The notes: a model not told the origin generated them from the letters alone. A stretch of 64,000 bases of DNA from an uncultured Bacteroidales bacterium (GCA_905235135.1 CAJOKR010000023.1:1-64000); one strand, 5' to 3'; numbered from the stretch's first letter, positions 1-10,200 are shown. Translations and numbers: made by a program.

Positions 1-279
1 CGTGGTGTAATGATCATTGGTGACAGCTTTTCCCGCCACGATTTCCACGAAGCCATCGCCGTCAATATCGCCCACAAGGGGCACGTAATAGCAGTGGATA
101 TCATTAACAAAGTGTAAAACCTGCGCAGTCCAAGGCTGTTCCGTCACATCCGTCACACAATCCGCCACCTCAATATTGTCCGGCAAATCGCTCTGTCCCG
201 AAGCCCGCAAAAGGAGAGTGAGGCACACCGCTATCAGCACGCCCAAACGCAACATCCTCTTGCAGAATCTGTATTTCAT
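1..279 (-). CDS. Secreted FG-GAP-repeat protein, N-terminal part (cut by window edge)
   Basis: Open from the ATG at 279 to the left edge (93 codons, no stop), so the gene continues outside the window. The first 30 or so residues form a signal peptide: a basic start (MKYRFCKRM), a hydrophobic stretch, then ASGQS. Near the edge is the motif VGDIDGDGFVEIVAG, the Asp/Gly-rich calcium-binding loop of FG-GAP/VCBS beta-propeller blades. Such blades build secreted or surface proteins; the rest of the protein and any sorting signal are not visible. A TAnnTTTG promoter lies 32 bp upstream. Confidence 0.7.
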   Translation of the reverse strand, partial: MKYRFCKRMLRLGVLIAVCLTLLLRASGQSDLPDNIEVADCVTDVTEQPWTAQVLHFVNDIHCYYVPLVGDIDGDGFVEIVAGKAVTNDHYTT

Positions 280-310
280 TATGTTTCAGCCGATTAAAGA
301 TTTCCGGCTG

Positions 311-318
311 CAAAAATA
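311..318 (-). promoter_or_regulatory. -7 promoter box of the FG-GAP gene
   Basis: Reads TATTTTTG on the minus strand, matching the Bacteroidota -7 consensus TAnnTTTG, and is followed by a leader of about 30 nt before the ATG at 279. Confidence 0.55.
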
Positions 319-368
319 CATTTTTCCATAAAATGGAAATCATAAAATGACAAAAAAGGCGGTAGCAA

Positions 369-1841
369 TCACCCAAACCTCAACTTAGCATCGTCAGGCT
401 CCTCAAAGGCGTTGCAAAGGGTCAGGTAGTCGGACATTTCCTGGAAGTTTTTCCCATATAAGGTGCTGCTGAAATAGTGGAGACGAGTCATCACATTTAT
501 GTAAGGTTGCACAATCCCCTGACGGCTGCTCTTCCTCAAAGCCAAAAGGTAATCCTCACGAGAAACCGTTGGGACGATGATTTTTGACTCGTTTGCACGA
601 AACAACTCCGAATTCATCATGATTCTGGCCAGACGCCCGTTGCCGTCCTGGAAAGGATGCACTTCACTGATAAGGAACATCATGTAGATGGCCTTAGCAA
701 TAGGGGACGTGAGGGCACAATAATAGTTGAATCCAGCATCCAAAGTCCCTTGCACACGGTTCACATCCACAAATTCAGTATTACCCGCACGGTTGTTCTT
801 GGTCTTGAAGTGCCCGGGATTCAATTCGGGACGACCTTCCAACAAAACGGCATGTCTGCGGCTGAGAATCTCGAAAAACTCTTGGGATGAAGTGGGGAAA
901 GCCTGCATTTCCATCCGGTTGGAAACCACATGGAATGTTCCCAATATGTTATGAGAATCCTCTGTCCTTTTGGGAATTGTGATTCCGGTCTCCACAATCT
1001 GGCGGGCTTCATCAACTGCAAATTCAGTACCCTCGATATAGTTGGAAAAATAGCTCTCAAAGAAAGCGATATCAAGGTATTCATTTTCCGTTTGTTCGGA
1101 TACGGGTCTGGACAAAAAATGCTGGCCCTGTAGCGCATCAAACAGTTTTTCAAATAGTTCAACCCGCTTTTCGTCGTAAGGAGTGCCAGCCGCTGCAGCT
1201 TTCACGACAGGGTCAGTAAGCACTTGCGAAGAATGGGTGTTTAACAATGCCGAAATCAAAATGTTGATTTTGGCAAATTCATCCGTCATACTTAGACGCT
1301 CAGCGGTTTCACGCAATGTATCCCTATACTGGTTTAACTGTTCCTCACCTCCAGCAACTAAGACACTTTCCAACTTTTTCTCAATCAATGATATAGGAAG
1401 AACTTTAGAATCATCACCTTGTTTGCGGCTGGATTGCATGTTTTCCAGCATCCATCGATACTCACTGGCTATGAACATCCGTCCATACACCATATCCTGG
1501 ATATCAGCAACCGGCCCTTTCAGCAGATAGATGGTTATCCCTGGCAAGTCTGTAACTTTCCGATTATATGTTCCTGTCAGATAGAATGTTCCTTCTGAAG
1601 TGACACGCATTTCGCAAGCACTCCTATGGCTGATGACCGTATTGGGGAAACGCCAATTCAAGATGCTGAGAAGGTTCCGTCTGACGATGACTTCCGAGCT
1701 GTCTATCATATTAGGGGTGTAGATCCGCGGAGCGATTTTGCGCAAACGACCCAACCTCACCATGCGTGCAATCTGGTGAGAAACATCCGAATCGGATGAT
1801 GCAAAAATTATTTCCTTATTTAAGTCCAATAACGGTTTCAT
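369..1841 (-). CDS. Fic-family protein with AbiEi-like N-terminal domain
   Basis: 490 aa. Residues about 10-115 look like an AbiEi-type antitoxin: a winged-helix start (VSHQIARMVRLGRLRKI) and the ISHRSAC...LTG...LPGITI pattern. Residues about 255-450 form a Fic domain with an intact active-site motif HPFQDGNGRLAR (395-406). Fic enzymes transfer AMP or another nucleotide part onto protein side chains. SNYIEG (266-271) matches the inhibitory motif (S/T)xxxE(G/N), placed N-terminal to the Fic core as in self-inhibited class II Fic proteins. The protein thus appears to carry its own inhibitor plus a DNA-binding domain. It stands alone, with no separate antitoxin beside it. Its upstream region is a tandem 31-bp repeat containing promoter boxes, which fits autoregulation (inference). 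Confidence 0.88.
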   Translation of the reverse strand: MKPLLDLNKEIIFASSDSDVSHQIARMVRLGRLRKIAPRIYTPNMIDSSEVIVRRNLLSILNWRFPNTVISHRSACEMRVTSEGTFYLTGTYNRKVTDLPGITIYLLKGPVADIQDMVYGRMFIASEYRWMLENMQSSRKQGDDSKVLPISLIEKKLESVLVAGGEEQLNQYRDTLRETAERLSMTDEFAKINILISALLNTHSSQVLTDPVVKAAAAGTPYDEKRVELFEKLFDALQGQHFLSRPVSEQTENEYLDIAFFESYFSNYIEGTEFAVDEARQIVETGITIPKRTEDSHNILGTFHVVSNRMEMQAFPTSSQEFFEILSRRHAVLLEGRPELNPGHFKTKNNRAGNTEFVDVNRVQGTLDAGFNYYCALTSPIAKAIYMMFLISEVHPFQDGNGRLARIMMNSELFRANESKIIVPTVSREDYLLALRKSSRQGIVQPYINVMTRLHYFSSTLYGKNFQEMSDYLTLCNAFEEPDDAKLRFG

Positions 1842-1842
1842 T

Positions 1843-1921
1843 CAAATTTTTCAGAATAGAGGCTGCAAAATTACAAATTTTTCAGAATAGAGGCTGCAAA
1901 ATTACAAATTTTTCAGAATAG
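1843..1921. repeat. 31-bp tandem repeat carrying the fic promoter (2.5 copies)
   Basis: Two complete 31-bp units (1843-1873, 1874-1904) and a 17-bp partial unit, all identical. Each full unit contains, on the minus strand, TAATTTTG, a good -7 box for the Fic gene that starts at 1841. The promoter itself has therefore been tandemly duplicated. The last partial unit runs up to the end of the M20 hydrolase gene. Confidence 0.85.
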
Positions 1922-1930
1922 TCGCTTCCC

Positions 1931-3046
1931 TCACGCCTTCTCCACCAACCCATAGAACATCCCCGCCCCCACTTCCACAATCCCGTCCGGGAAGTCGAAG
2001 TCGGGATGGTGCAACGGCGGCTGGGCGGTGCCGGAGCCTAACCCGAACAGCGCACCTGGGTAATGCTGCGTGAACAACCCGAAATCCTCGCCCCAGAAGA
2101 AAGGTATCGGCTTCTCTTGATAGGTAAGATACAGATTGTCAGCGCATTCCTTAATAGCCTTCACAGCCTCTTCCGCATTGTTGGATGCAGCGAAATATTC
2201 TAACCAGCGGATCTCGCACTGCAGCTTTTCAGTAGCCGCCTCCGCTTTTGCTTTAGTCTCGATTTCAAAGATAATCTGCTGAAGGTGAGCGTCTTCGCGA
2301 GTGCGTATCGTGAATCGCAACACCCCATCGCCGGCCGCCACCCCGTAGGCCTGACTGCCGACCCGGAACTCGATGAGCGTGGATACACAAAAATCCTCCC
2401 GCTGCACATCTCGCTGGTTCAGCGACAGCACAATATCGGTAATACGCTGTGCCGCCACAAAGGGAGATACGGCATTCCAAGGCTCAGCCGCATGGGCTGT
2501 CTTGCCCGTCAGCACAATGTCGCAGCTGACCACCGAACAGGTGAAACTTCCTGGTTTGCAAATAATTGTACCAAGCTCTTCACCTGGGATGTTGTGCAGT
2601 GCGTATGCACGGTCAATCGAGTATGCCTCCAAAATCCCGCTGTCGAGAATCTGCCGAGCGCCCTCGCCAGTCTCTTCCGCACCTTGAAACAGCAACAGCA
2701 CCCTGCCCTCTTGCAACGGTTTCTCGTGCAACATTTCCGCCAACCGCAACAAAATCGTGCTATGCCCATCGTGCCCGCACTTGTGCGAAACGCCCTCATG
2801 CTCAGACTTATACGGCAGTTCTACTGTCTCATTAACTCGCACCGCATCCATATCGCCACGAACCAGCACGGTCTTCCCGCCGCCGAAATCGTACTCGGCC
2901 AGCAGATGGTGCCCTTTCGGGAAGGTGATAATTCGGGTCGGCTGGAACCGCTCCAAGTGTTGGCGGATAAACGCCGAAGTTTGGATTTCCTCGTTGGAGG
3001 GTTCGGCAATGCGATGTAATTGGTGACGTATCTCTCTGTAATCCAT
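1931..3046 (-). CDS. M20-family amidohydrolase (N-acyl-amino acid / hippurate hydrolase type)
   Basis: 371 aa from the ATG at 3046. An upstream in-frame start at 3100 is rejected because a -7 box (3098-3105) overlaps it. The family cleaves N-acyl amino acids with a two-metal centre. Metal-binding motifs are visible: CGHDGH early in the protein, GAEETGEGA with the catalytic glutamate region, ALHNIPG, and WGEDFG with GLGSG near the C-terminus. Length is normal for the family and no signal peptide is seen, so it should be cytoplasmic. It is a single gene between the fic repeat and rpsP; the exact acyl substrate cannot be read. Confidence 0.85.
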   Translation of the reverse strand: MDYREIRHQLHRIAEPSNEEIQTSAFIRQHLERFQPTRIITFPKGHHLLAEYDFGGGKTVLVRGDMDAVRVNETVELPYKSEHEGVSHKCGHDGHSTILLRLAEMLHEKPLQEGRVLLLFQGAEETGEGARQILDSGILEAYSIDRAYALHNIPGEELGTIICKPGSFTCSVVSCDIVLTGKTAHAAEPWNAVSPFVAAQRITDIVLSLNQRDVQREDFCVSTLIEFRVGSQAYGVAAGDGVLRFTIRTREDAHLQQIIFEIETKAKAEAATEKLQCEIRWLEYFAASNNAEEAVKAIKECADNLYLTYQEKPIPFFWGEDFGLFTQHYPGALFGLGSGTAQPPLHHPDFDFPDGIVEVGAGMFYGLVEKA

Positions 3047-3097
3047 AACAATACTCTTAATAACCACTGTTCTTCGTCGTCCGTAGTAGGAGCACCG

Positions 3098-3105
3098 CAA
3101 AAGTA
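3098..3105 (-). promoter_or_regulatory. -7 promoter box of the M20 amidohydrolase
   Basis: TACTTTTG on the minus strand, about 50 nt upstream of the chosen ATG at 3046. Confidence 0.5.
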
Positions 3106-3134
3106 TAAAAATTTATAATGAAGTCGGCAACTGG

Positions 3135-3160
3135 TTGTATGCCAAAAAAGTGTATTTTTG
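3135..3160 (+). promoter_or_regulatory. rpsP promoter
   Basis: TTG at 3135 and TATTTTTG at 3153-3160 match the Bacteroidota -33/-7 promoter form. The box is followed by CCGCC and the rpsP start at 3196. Confidence 0.6.
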
Positions 3161-3195
3161 CCGCCGAATTTTTTAACCCTTAAAAAAACGTATTT

Positions 3196-3747
3196 ATGGC
3201 AACAAGAATCAGATTACAAAGACGCGGTAAGAAGAACCAAATTGCGGATGGTCGAGCACCCCGTGACGGACGATTCATCGAGGACCTGGGTACCTACAAC
3301 CCCCTGACCAATCCCGCAACTCTCAACATCAATTTCGACAGAGCGCTGTATTGGCTGGAAGTGGGTGCCACTCCTTCTGACACGGCCCGTGCGATTCTCA
3401 AACGCGAAGGTGTCTATTTGATGAAGCACCTCAGAGGCGGTGTCGCCAAGGGCGCGTTCAGCGAGAACGAGGCTCAGCGCAAATTCGAAGCCTGGAAGCA
3501 GGAGAAGAACTCCAAGCTGAAAGACGTGGAGAATGCCGAGCGCGAAGCTAAGCGCAAAGTCGTGAAAGAACGCCTTGCCGCTGAGACGAAAGTCAGAGAA
3601 GCCATCTCCGCGAAAGTGGCCGCCAAGGCTGCTGAAATCGCTGCCGCTCAGGCAAAGGCTGCCCAGGAGGCTGCTGAAGCCGCTGCCGCTGAGGCCGCAG
3701 CTGAGGAAGCTCCCGCCGCCGAAGCCGAACAACCGGCTACCGAATAG
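3196..3747 (+). CDS. rpsP: 30S ribosomal protein S16
   Basis: 183 aa. The first 80 or so residues are the conserved S16 fold (MATRIRLQRRGKK..., YNPLTNP, a WLxxGAxPSDT-like segment). The remaining 100 residues are a Lys/Glu- then Ala-rich tail that ends in an AEAAAAEAAAEE-type stretch. Such a long charged tail is usual for S16 in Bacteroidota and absent in E. coli S16. S16 helps 30S assembly. rimM follows 17 bp downstream, the usual rpsP-rimM pairing. Confidence 0.97.
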   Translation: MATRIRLQRRGKKNQIADGRAPRDGRFIEDLGTYNPLTNPATLNINFDRALYWLEVGATPSDTARAILKREGVYLMKHLRGGVAKGAFSENEAQRKFEAWKQEKNSKLKDVENAEREAKRKVVKERLAAETKVREAISAKVAAKAAEIAAAQAKAAQEAAEAAAAEAAAEEAPAAEAEQPATE

Positions 3748-3764
3748 TTTTTTCCGCCTCCATA

Positions 3765-4292
3765 ATGGCAGACAAAAACTTTTACTACTTGGGCACACTA
3801 ACGAAGCCTTTCGGACTGAAAGGCGAGTTGTGTGCCTTTTTTGATGTCGATGACTGCGAACGTTACCTCGACCTTGAGGCCGTCTTCATTGAAACCGATG
3901 GCGAGATGCTGCCCTATATGATTGAAAAACTGCAATATAAGGGCAATAACCAGTTCATCGTCAAATTGCAGGATGTGGATATCGACAATGTGCGCGAGTT
4001 TGCCCAGACCGACCTCTACCTGCCCCTTTCCTCCCTCCCGAAACTTACCGGCAATCGTTTCTATTTTCACGAAGTGATTGGTTTTAAGGTGATCGACGAA
4101 CAGTTGGGTGAAATCGGCACTTGCAAAGATTTCCTCGAACTGGCCAATAACCCGCTGATGCAGATTGATCATGACGGCGCGGAAATCCTTATCCCCGCCT
4201 CGCAACAGTTCGTCACCAACGTTGACCGCGAAAACAAGACACTGTACGTTTCCACGCCGGAAGGACTGGTGGAACTTTACCTCAACAGTTAA
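3765..4292 (+). CDS. rimM: Ribosome maturation factor RimM
   Basis: 175 aa. RimM binds S19 in the 30S head and helps 16S rRNA processing. The N-terminal barrel begins YLGTLTKPFGLKGELCAFF, the family signature, and the C-terminal PRC-like barrel contains GFKVID...IGTCKDFLELANNPLMQI and ILIPA. It is co-transcribed with rpsP and closed by a hairpin terminator at 4335. Confidence 0.95.
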   Translation: MADKNFYYLGTLTKPFGLKGELCAFFDVDDCERYLDLEAVFIETDGEMLPYMIEKLQYKGNNQFIVKLQDVDIDNVREFAQTDLYLPLSSLPKLTGNRFYFHEVIGFKVIDEQLGEIGTCKDFLELANNPLMQIDHDGAEILIPASQQFVTNVDRENKTLYVSTPEGLVELYLNS

Positions 4293-4334
4293 CGTTTTCG
4301 TCCTCACACGGACAAATTCTTTTTTTTCATTCAG

Positions 4335-4360
4335 GATACCCACGGGTATCTTTTTTTTTT
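4335..4360 (+). terminator. Rho-independent terminator of rpsP-rimM
   Basis: GATACCC-AC-GGGTATC (4335-4350) followed by ten T. It ends the rpsP-rimM transcript just before the comEC promoter. Confidence 0.8.
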
Positions 4361-4361
4361 A

Positions 4362-4369
4362 TATCTTTG
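4362..4369 (+). promoter_or_regulatory. -7 promoter box of comEC
   Basis: TATCTTTG immediately after the rimM terminator, 83 bp before the comEC start. Confidence 0.55.
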
Positions 4370-4452
4370 CGCTGTGAAAATATTTTATAAACTGAAACAA
4401 ATTATTTATTATAAAACATTGAAAAACAATTTGTTGTTAAAATTCTGAACCT

Positions 4453-6522
4453 ATGAAAATCGAAAACTATCCCATTGTGAAAGTGCTGTTCCCGTATGTC
4501 ATCGGCATACTCATCGCCTATTTTAGGGATTTTCCAGAGACTGTTTGTAGAACGTTATGGTGGGGCGCGGGCGGGTGCTTCCTGCTGGCCGTCGCAATGA
4601 CCTTTGTAAAGGCTTACCGCTGGCGGATAGTACGGACAATCGTGATGAACCTTGCCTTTGTGATGACGGGTATCTCCCTGACAAACTGGCACTTCCATTC
4701 CCACTTTGAGACCGACAGCTGGGAATCGCGGCACGATTTGGTGGTACGCGTTGCGGCGGAACCGACCCTGCGCGAGAAAAGCGTGAAAGTGGAAGCTGAG
4801 GTTTTGCAAGATGCTGACATATCGGTAGTTAACGGGAAAATCCTGCTCTATCTGCAACCTACCTCCACGACCGAAAATCTGCGCTATGGCGACCTGCTGT
4901 TTGTCCATACCGACCTCACCCGCATAGCACCTCCCTGCAATCCCGATGCCTTCGACAACCAACGGTATATGCGACGGCGGGGCATCTACTATTCAGGTTT
5001 CGTGCGAGACGGGGCATGGGAATGCATTGGTCACCGGCCCGCCAACCAACTGAAGTCCCTCGCACAGCAAGCCCGCAACCGCCTGACAGACACATACATA
5101 CACGCAGGCATGAGCGGCGACGAACTTGACATCTTGAAAGCTATCCTGCTGGGCGATGACGACACCCTCGATTCCGAACTGAAAGCCTCGTATTCCTCTG
5201 CCGGGGTGAGCCACATCCTTTGCGTTTCAGGGATGCATGTCGGCATTATCTTCATGATTGTCAACTTCTTGCTGAAGCCGTTAGACCTGTTTCGCACCTC
5301 AAGAATCGTCAAAACCATTTTGGTGATGCTGGTGGTTTGGCTTTATGCGCACATCACCGGTCTTGCCCCGTCGGTGACGCGTTCAGCTACCATGTTCACC
5401 TTTGTAGCCATCGGGCAGTTGCTACAACGCAACACCAATGTCTTCCATAGTCTGTTTGCATCAGCGTTTATCCTATTGGTTGTCAATCCGTTGCTCATCT
5501 TCGAAGTTGGATTTCAGCTTAGCTATCTGGCCGTGGCGGGCATCGTGCTGTTCCAACCGAAACTGTCCGCCATCTATCATTGCCGTACCCGCATCGGAAA
5601 CTACCTTTGGGAACTGCTGACGGTTTCCGTGGCCGCGCAACTTGGCACTTCGCCCATCTCCATCTACTATTTCGCGCAGTTCCCCAACTATTTCATGCTC
5701 TCCAACTTAGGGGTAATCGCCCTTTCCTTTGCCGTCATCATCACGGGTGTGGCACTGCTTCCAATTTCCTTTATCCCACTTATATACAGGCACTTGACCT
5801 GGCTTCTTACTGCAGAAATCAAAGCAATGAACACCATCATCACTTTCATTGAAAAGTTGCCACATTCAGTGACGGAAAATATCGACTACCACATTCTGCA
5901 AGTGCTTCTGTTATACGGCGTTATAGGTTGCGTCTGTTATTTGCTGTATAAACGAAACCGGAAAGTGTTCTGGGCCACAAGTGTTCTGTTCACTTTGTTC
6001 TGCGGCTCTTTCGTGGTGAAAAAACTGTTGTTGGCCCGCGAAACGGAGTTCTTGGCCTACCATATCCGCAAAAGCAGTGCGTTGGAGTTCAATTTCCATG
6101 GGCAGGCGGTTCTGTTTGCGGATTCCATACATAGCGAGGAAGACAAGCTGTATCAGTATAACATTCGGAACCATGCGCGGCGACATCATATCCGGGCTCC
6201 GATAGTGCCGCTCGACACGGCAGAGTATGACACGCCATTCCTCTGCAAACGCGGGAATTTCATCCGATTCAACGACAGAACTTACTGGATCCTCACCCGC
6301 GACCAGCGGAGCGTTCCCAAAGTCGCAGAGGATGCATTTGCGGTGGATTGTCTGCTGTTACGCCAAAACCCACGTCTGCCGCCCGATGAGGTGCTGGCGA
6401 AAATCCCCTTCCGGGAGGTGCTGGCCGACGGCTCCAACACCCCGTTTTACATCGAACGGTGGCGGGTTTTCTGCATCGAGAACGGCATCCCGTTCACCTT
6501 CACCGGAGACCGAAAATTCTGA
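4453..6522 (+). CDS. comEC: ComEC/Rec2-family DNA-uptake membrane channel
   Basis: 689 aa. An N-terminal hydrophobic pair and soluble DUF4131-type domain (about 1-200) precede the multi-membrane competence domain, marked by YSSAGVSHILCVSGMHVGII (about 247-266) and long hydrophobic segments to about residue 520. ComEC carries single-stranded DNA across the inner membrane during transformation. The C-terminal 170 residues are soluble but show no HxHxDH metallo-beta-lactamase motif, so the nuclease-like domain found in some homologues is missing or diverged. It has its own promoter between rimM and ruvA. Confidence 0.88.
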   Translation: MKIENYPIVKVLFPYVIGILIAYFRDFPETVCRTLWWGAGGCFLLAVAMTFVKAYRWRIVRTIVMNLAFVMTGISLTNWHFHSHFETDSWESRHDLVVRVAAEPTLREKSVKVEAEVLQDADISVVNGKILLYLQPTSTTENLRYGDLLFVHTDLTRIAPPCNPDAFDNQRYMRRRGIYYSGFVRDGAWECIGHRPANQLKSLAQQARNRLTDTYIHAGMSGDELDILKAILLGDDDTLDSELKASYSSAGVSHILCVSGMHVGIIFMIVNFLLKPLDLFRTSRIVKTILVMLVVWLYAHITGLAPSVTRSATMFTFVAIGQLLQRNTNVFHSLFASAFILLVVNPLLIFEVGFQLSYLAVAGIVLFQPKLSAIYHCRTRIGNYLWELLTVSVAAQLGTSPISIYYFAQFPNYFMLSNLGVIALSFAVIITGVALLPISFIPLIYRHLTWLLTAEIKAMNTIITFIEKLPHSVTENIDYHILQVLLLYGVIGCVCYLLYKRNRKVFWATSVLFTLFCGSFVVKKLLLARETEFLAYHIRKSSALEFNFHGQAVLFADSIHSEEDKLYQYNIRNHARRHHIRAPIVPLDTAEYDTPFLCKRGNFIRFNDRTYWILTRDQRSVPKVAEDAFAVDCLLLRQNPRLPPDEVLAKIPFREVLADGSNTPFYIERWRVFCIENGIPFTFTGDRKF

Positions 6523-6545
6523 CACGGAGGGAGCCCTAATTTTTG

Positions 6546-6553
6546 TATCTTTG
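6546..6553 (+). promoter_or_regulatory. -7 promoter box upstream of ruvA
   Basis: TATCTTTG, 112 bp before ruvA; the leader contains the palindrome at 6577-6631. Confidence 0.5.
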
Positions 6554-6576
6554 CCGCTTATTCTTTAGAAGCGTTT

Positions 6577-6631
6577 TAGGAGAAACGGCATTCCTGCCGC
6601 TATAAAGCCGCCAGGAATGGCGACACTCCTA
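6577..6631. repeat. 55-bp imperfect palindrome (TAGGAG...CTCCTA)
   Basis: Outer arms TAGGAG/CTCCTA enclose CGGCATTCCTGCCGC and its near-complement around the spacer TATAAA. It lies in the transcribed leader of ruvA and would fold into a long hairpin. A related half-copy occurs at 50304-50330, which points to a dispersed repeat family. Confidence 0.7.
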
Positions 6632-6664
6632 CAAACAGACAAAATAACTGTTGTTATATAGAAG

Positions 6665-7255
6665 ATGATAAACCACATAAAAGGCAGAATAGAAGAGGTG
6701 AATCCCGCTTACGTGATCATCGAAACGCCAGGCGGGGTGGGCTACTATATCAACATCTCGTTGGCCACTTTTTCCGAAATCAAGGACCTGAAAGAGGTAC
6801 GGCTTCTCACGCATTTCATCGTGAAGGAGGATGCACAAGTGCTATACGGTTTTGCCACCGAAGAGGAACGCGAACTGTTCAAGCTGCTGATCACCGTCAA
6901 CGGAATCGGGCCGAATACTTCGCGGCTGATTCTTTCGTCCATGAGTGTCGGAGAGGTGCTCAATGCCATCGCCACGGAAGATGTCAAGGCAATACAGTCG
7001 GTGAAGGGCATTGGTGCGAAGACGGCACAGCGCGTGGTCATCGAGCTGAAAGACAAGGCAAAGAAGGCAACTTGGGCCGAAGCAACAAAAATTAACGTCA
7101 CATACAATAATAACAAGTTTGAAGCGTTATCCGCTCTCGTCGCCCTTGGTTTCGCCAAGGCCGGCGCGGAATCCGTTTTGGATAAGATTATCAAAGCTGA
7201 GGGAATTCAACTCTCTGTGGAAGAGCTAATTAAGAAGGCATTGAAATTGTTGTAA
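6665..7255 (+). CDS. ruvA: Holliday junction branch migration protein RuvA
   Basis: 196 aa, normal length. RuvA binds four-way junctions and loads the RuvB motor. The N-terminal OB fold (MINHIKGRIEEVNPAYVIIETPGGVGYYINI) is followed by two helix-hairpin-helix motifs, VNGIGPNTSRLIL and VKGIGAKTAQRVV, and a small C-terminal domain (ALSALVALGFAKAGAESVL) that contacts RuvB. sprA follows 15 bp later; ruvA-sprA is a common pairing in Bacteroidota. Confidence 0.96.
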   Translation: MINHIKGRIEEVNPAYVIIETPGGVGYYINISLATFSEIKDLKEVRLLTHFIVKEDAQVLYGFATEEERELFKLLITVNGIGPNTSRLILSSMSVGEVLNAIATEDVKAIQSVKGIGAKTAQRVVIELKDKAKKATWAEATKINVTYNNNKFEALSALVALGFAKAGAESVLDKIIKAEGIQLSVEELIKKALKLL

Positions 7256-7270
7256 CCAAAAAAGAGAAAC

Positions 7271-10200
7271 TTGAAAGTAAGACAATATATACACGCTGTC
7301 ATCATAGCGCTTTTCGTGGTCGGCTTCGGGCATCTGAGCTTGAACGCCGCCAACGGGCCGTTTGTCAGAAAGACACTCCCCTCGAAAGTGCAGTTGTCGT
7401 ACCCGCTGTGCCCACCGGACACTAACCCGCCGACGCTGCCCCAGCCCGACAACAACCCCCTGAACCCGAACCCCAGCAACCCGTTCTTCCTCAACAACCC
7501 GCCGGGAATCGGCCAATCTATCATCTACGACCCGGAAACGAATACCTACAACTTCCAGTACATGACCGGTAACACGCCTTTCGGCCCCGGTGCGTACATG
7601 AATATCAACGAATATATCGATTACGACCTGCAGCAAAGCATCCACGACTATTGGCAGAACCAAAGCCGGAGTATCGGCGGAGGACCCAATTCCCGCCGAG
7701 GCAGCGGTCTGATTCCCCAACTTCACCTCGGAGGCGATATCTTCGAGGGCATCTTCGGCAGTAACACTATCGACATTCGACCCTCTGGTAATATCGGGTT
7801 GAAATTAGGTGTAAAATACACGCAGACAGACAATTACCTACTTCCCGTAAAGCAACGCCGGCGTCTGCAACTCGACTTTGACGAAGATATTCAGCTGAAC
7901 CTGTTGGCCAAAATCGGTGATAAAATCGAGTTCAACCTCAACTATTCCACCGATGAGCTGGCCGTCACAACCAAAACCGACCAGATTAAACTCAAATACA
8001 ACGGTAAGGAAGATGACATCTTGCAACTTATTGAGTTTGGTGACATTACGTTCCCTCTGAACAGCACCTTGATTACCGGTAGCCAGAGCCTGTTCGGTGT
8101 CAAAACGCAACTCAAGTTCGGTAACCTGTTCATCACGGCCGTAGCCTCCCGTAAGAAGGGCTCTTCCCAAACCATCACAGTGCAAGGCGGTGCTGAGGAG
8201 ACCGATTTCTACTTCCGCGCCGATGAATACGAGGAAAACAAGCACTTCTTCATCGGACATTTCTTCGAAGAGCATTATAACCAATACCTTAGCACCCTTC
8301 CGTTGGTGAGTTCGCCCATCGTGATTACCAAGATTGAGGTGTGGCGCACGACGGTTGGTGCAGCTACTACGAACAACCGTAACATTGTGGCTTTCACGGA
8401 TTTGGGTGAGTATGACCCACAATCTCCTAACATATCCTACAATCTGGCGTACCCTGGCGGACAGCTTCCTGACAACTACACCAACAACCTGGTTGATTAC
8501 GTTGACACCTCCCTGATCCGGAACATCGCTACGGTTTCGGGCAACATGCAGTCTATCGGCTTCAAATCTGGAGCGGACTACGAAAAAGTGGAAAGTGCCC
8601 GTTTGCTTTCCCCAAGCGAATATACGGTGAACACGAAATTGGGTTTCATCTCGCTGAACTCCGCCCTTGCCTCCGACCAGGTGCTGGCCGTGGCATTCCA
8701 ATATACCGTCATCGGTGACGACAAAGTGTATCAAGTGGGTGAATTCGCCAATGAGGTGGCCACCCCCGGCTGTATTCGCGTCAAGCTGTTGAAGAGTTCC
8801 AGCCTGAACACCAAATCGCCGTTGTGGAAGCTTATGATGAAGAACGTCTATAGCTTGTCGGCCTACCAAGTCTCTTCCGACAAATTCCGCTTGAACATCC
8901 TTTACACGGGTGATGCCGATGGTGTGCCGAACGGCTTCTTTACGGAAGGCGCGCAAAAGGGCATCCCGTTGATTCGGTTGATGGGTATGGACCGTTTGAA
9001 CCAGCAACAGGATCCTTCCCCGGACGGTATTTTCGACTTCATCGACGGTGCCCATACCAATGGCGGTACCATCAATTCTACCAACGGCCGCGTCTATTTC
9101 CCCCACACGGAGCCTTTCGGTAGGGACTTGCGGGCTGTTTTGGACGACCCGGCGCTGGCCGACAAATACGCTTTCGATTCGCTATATACGATGACGAAGA
9201 CGATGGCGCAGCAGATTACGAGCAAGAACAAGTACTACATCGAAGGTAGCTACCGGTCATCGTACGGTTCTGAATTCCACTTCCAGGGCGGCGGTGCAAC
9301 CAAGTCGGTGAAAGTGACCGCCGGCGGTGTTGCACTGACTGAAAACGTCGATTATACGGTCAACTACGACATGGGCGTGGTGAGCATCATCAACCAGAGC
9401 ATTTTGGCTTCCGGTGCGCCCATCCAGATTACGCCGGAGACCGACGACGCCTACCAAACCGACAAGCGCATGTTCGGTATCAATTTGGATTACGTTTTCT
9501 CCCCCGACTTTACAGTGGGCGCAACGTTGCTGAACCTTCGCGAGCGTCCTATCACCAATAAGGTCAACTATGGCGACGAGCCCATCAATAACTTGATTTG
9601 GGGTATGAATTTCGCCTATAAGACTGAGCTTCCGTTTGTTACAAAGGCCATTGACCTGTTGAGTTTCCATAACACCACCACAAAGTCTTATTTGAACTTG
9701 GACGGTGAGTTCGCCCATTTCATTCCGGGCCACAACCGTCAGATTGGCAAAAGCGGCACAACTTACATTGATGATTTCGAATCTGCGAAATCGACCATCG
9801 ACCTGATGAACATCAGCAACTGGGTGCTGGCTTCCACACCGCAGGGGCAGCCAGATCTTTTCCCGGAGGCTTCCCCGGTTGGCATCTCTTCACCAGTACG
9901 CCGCCAGTTGGCATACGGCTACAACCGTGCCCGCATGGCTTGGTATATTATCGACCCGCTGTTCTACAACGGCGGGTCGGCGGTCCCGTCCAACCTGACC
10001 AAGGACGACCTCTCGCGGCCATACGCCCGTGCGGTTTACGAACCCGAACTTTTCCCCTACAAGGATGTGGCCAACACGCAGCTTTCCACGCTGATGACGG
10101 TCTTCAACATCGCCTTCTATCCTTCTGAAAGAGGTTCCTACAACTACGATGTGGACGGTTCCGAAGGCCTCTCCCGCGGTTTGATGGAGGACGGTACACT

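Noticed and set aside
7838..9106. 422-codon open frame antisense to sprA
   Set aside because: Lies wholly within the intact sprA gene on the other strand; no recognisable motif.
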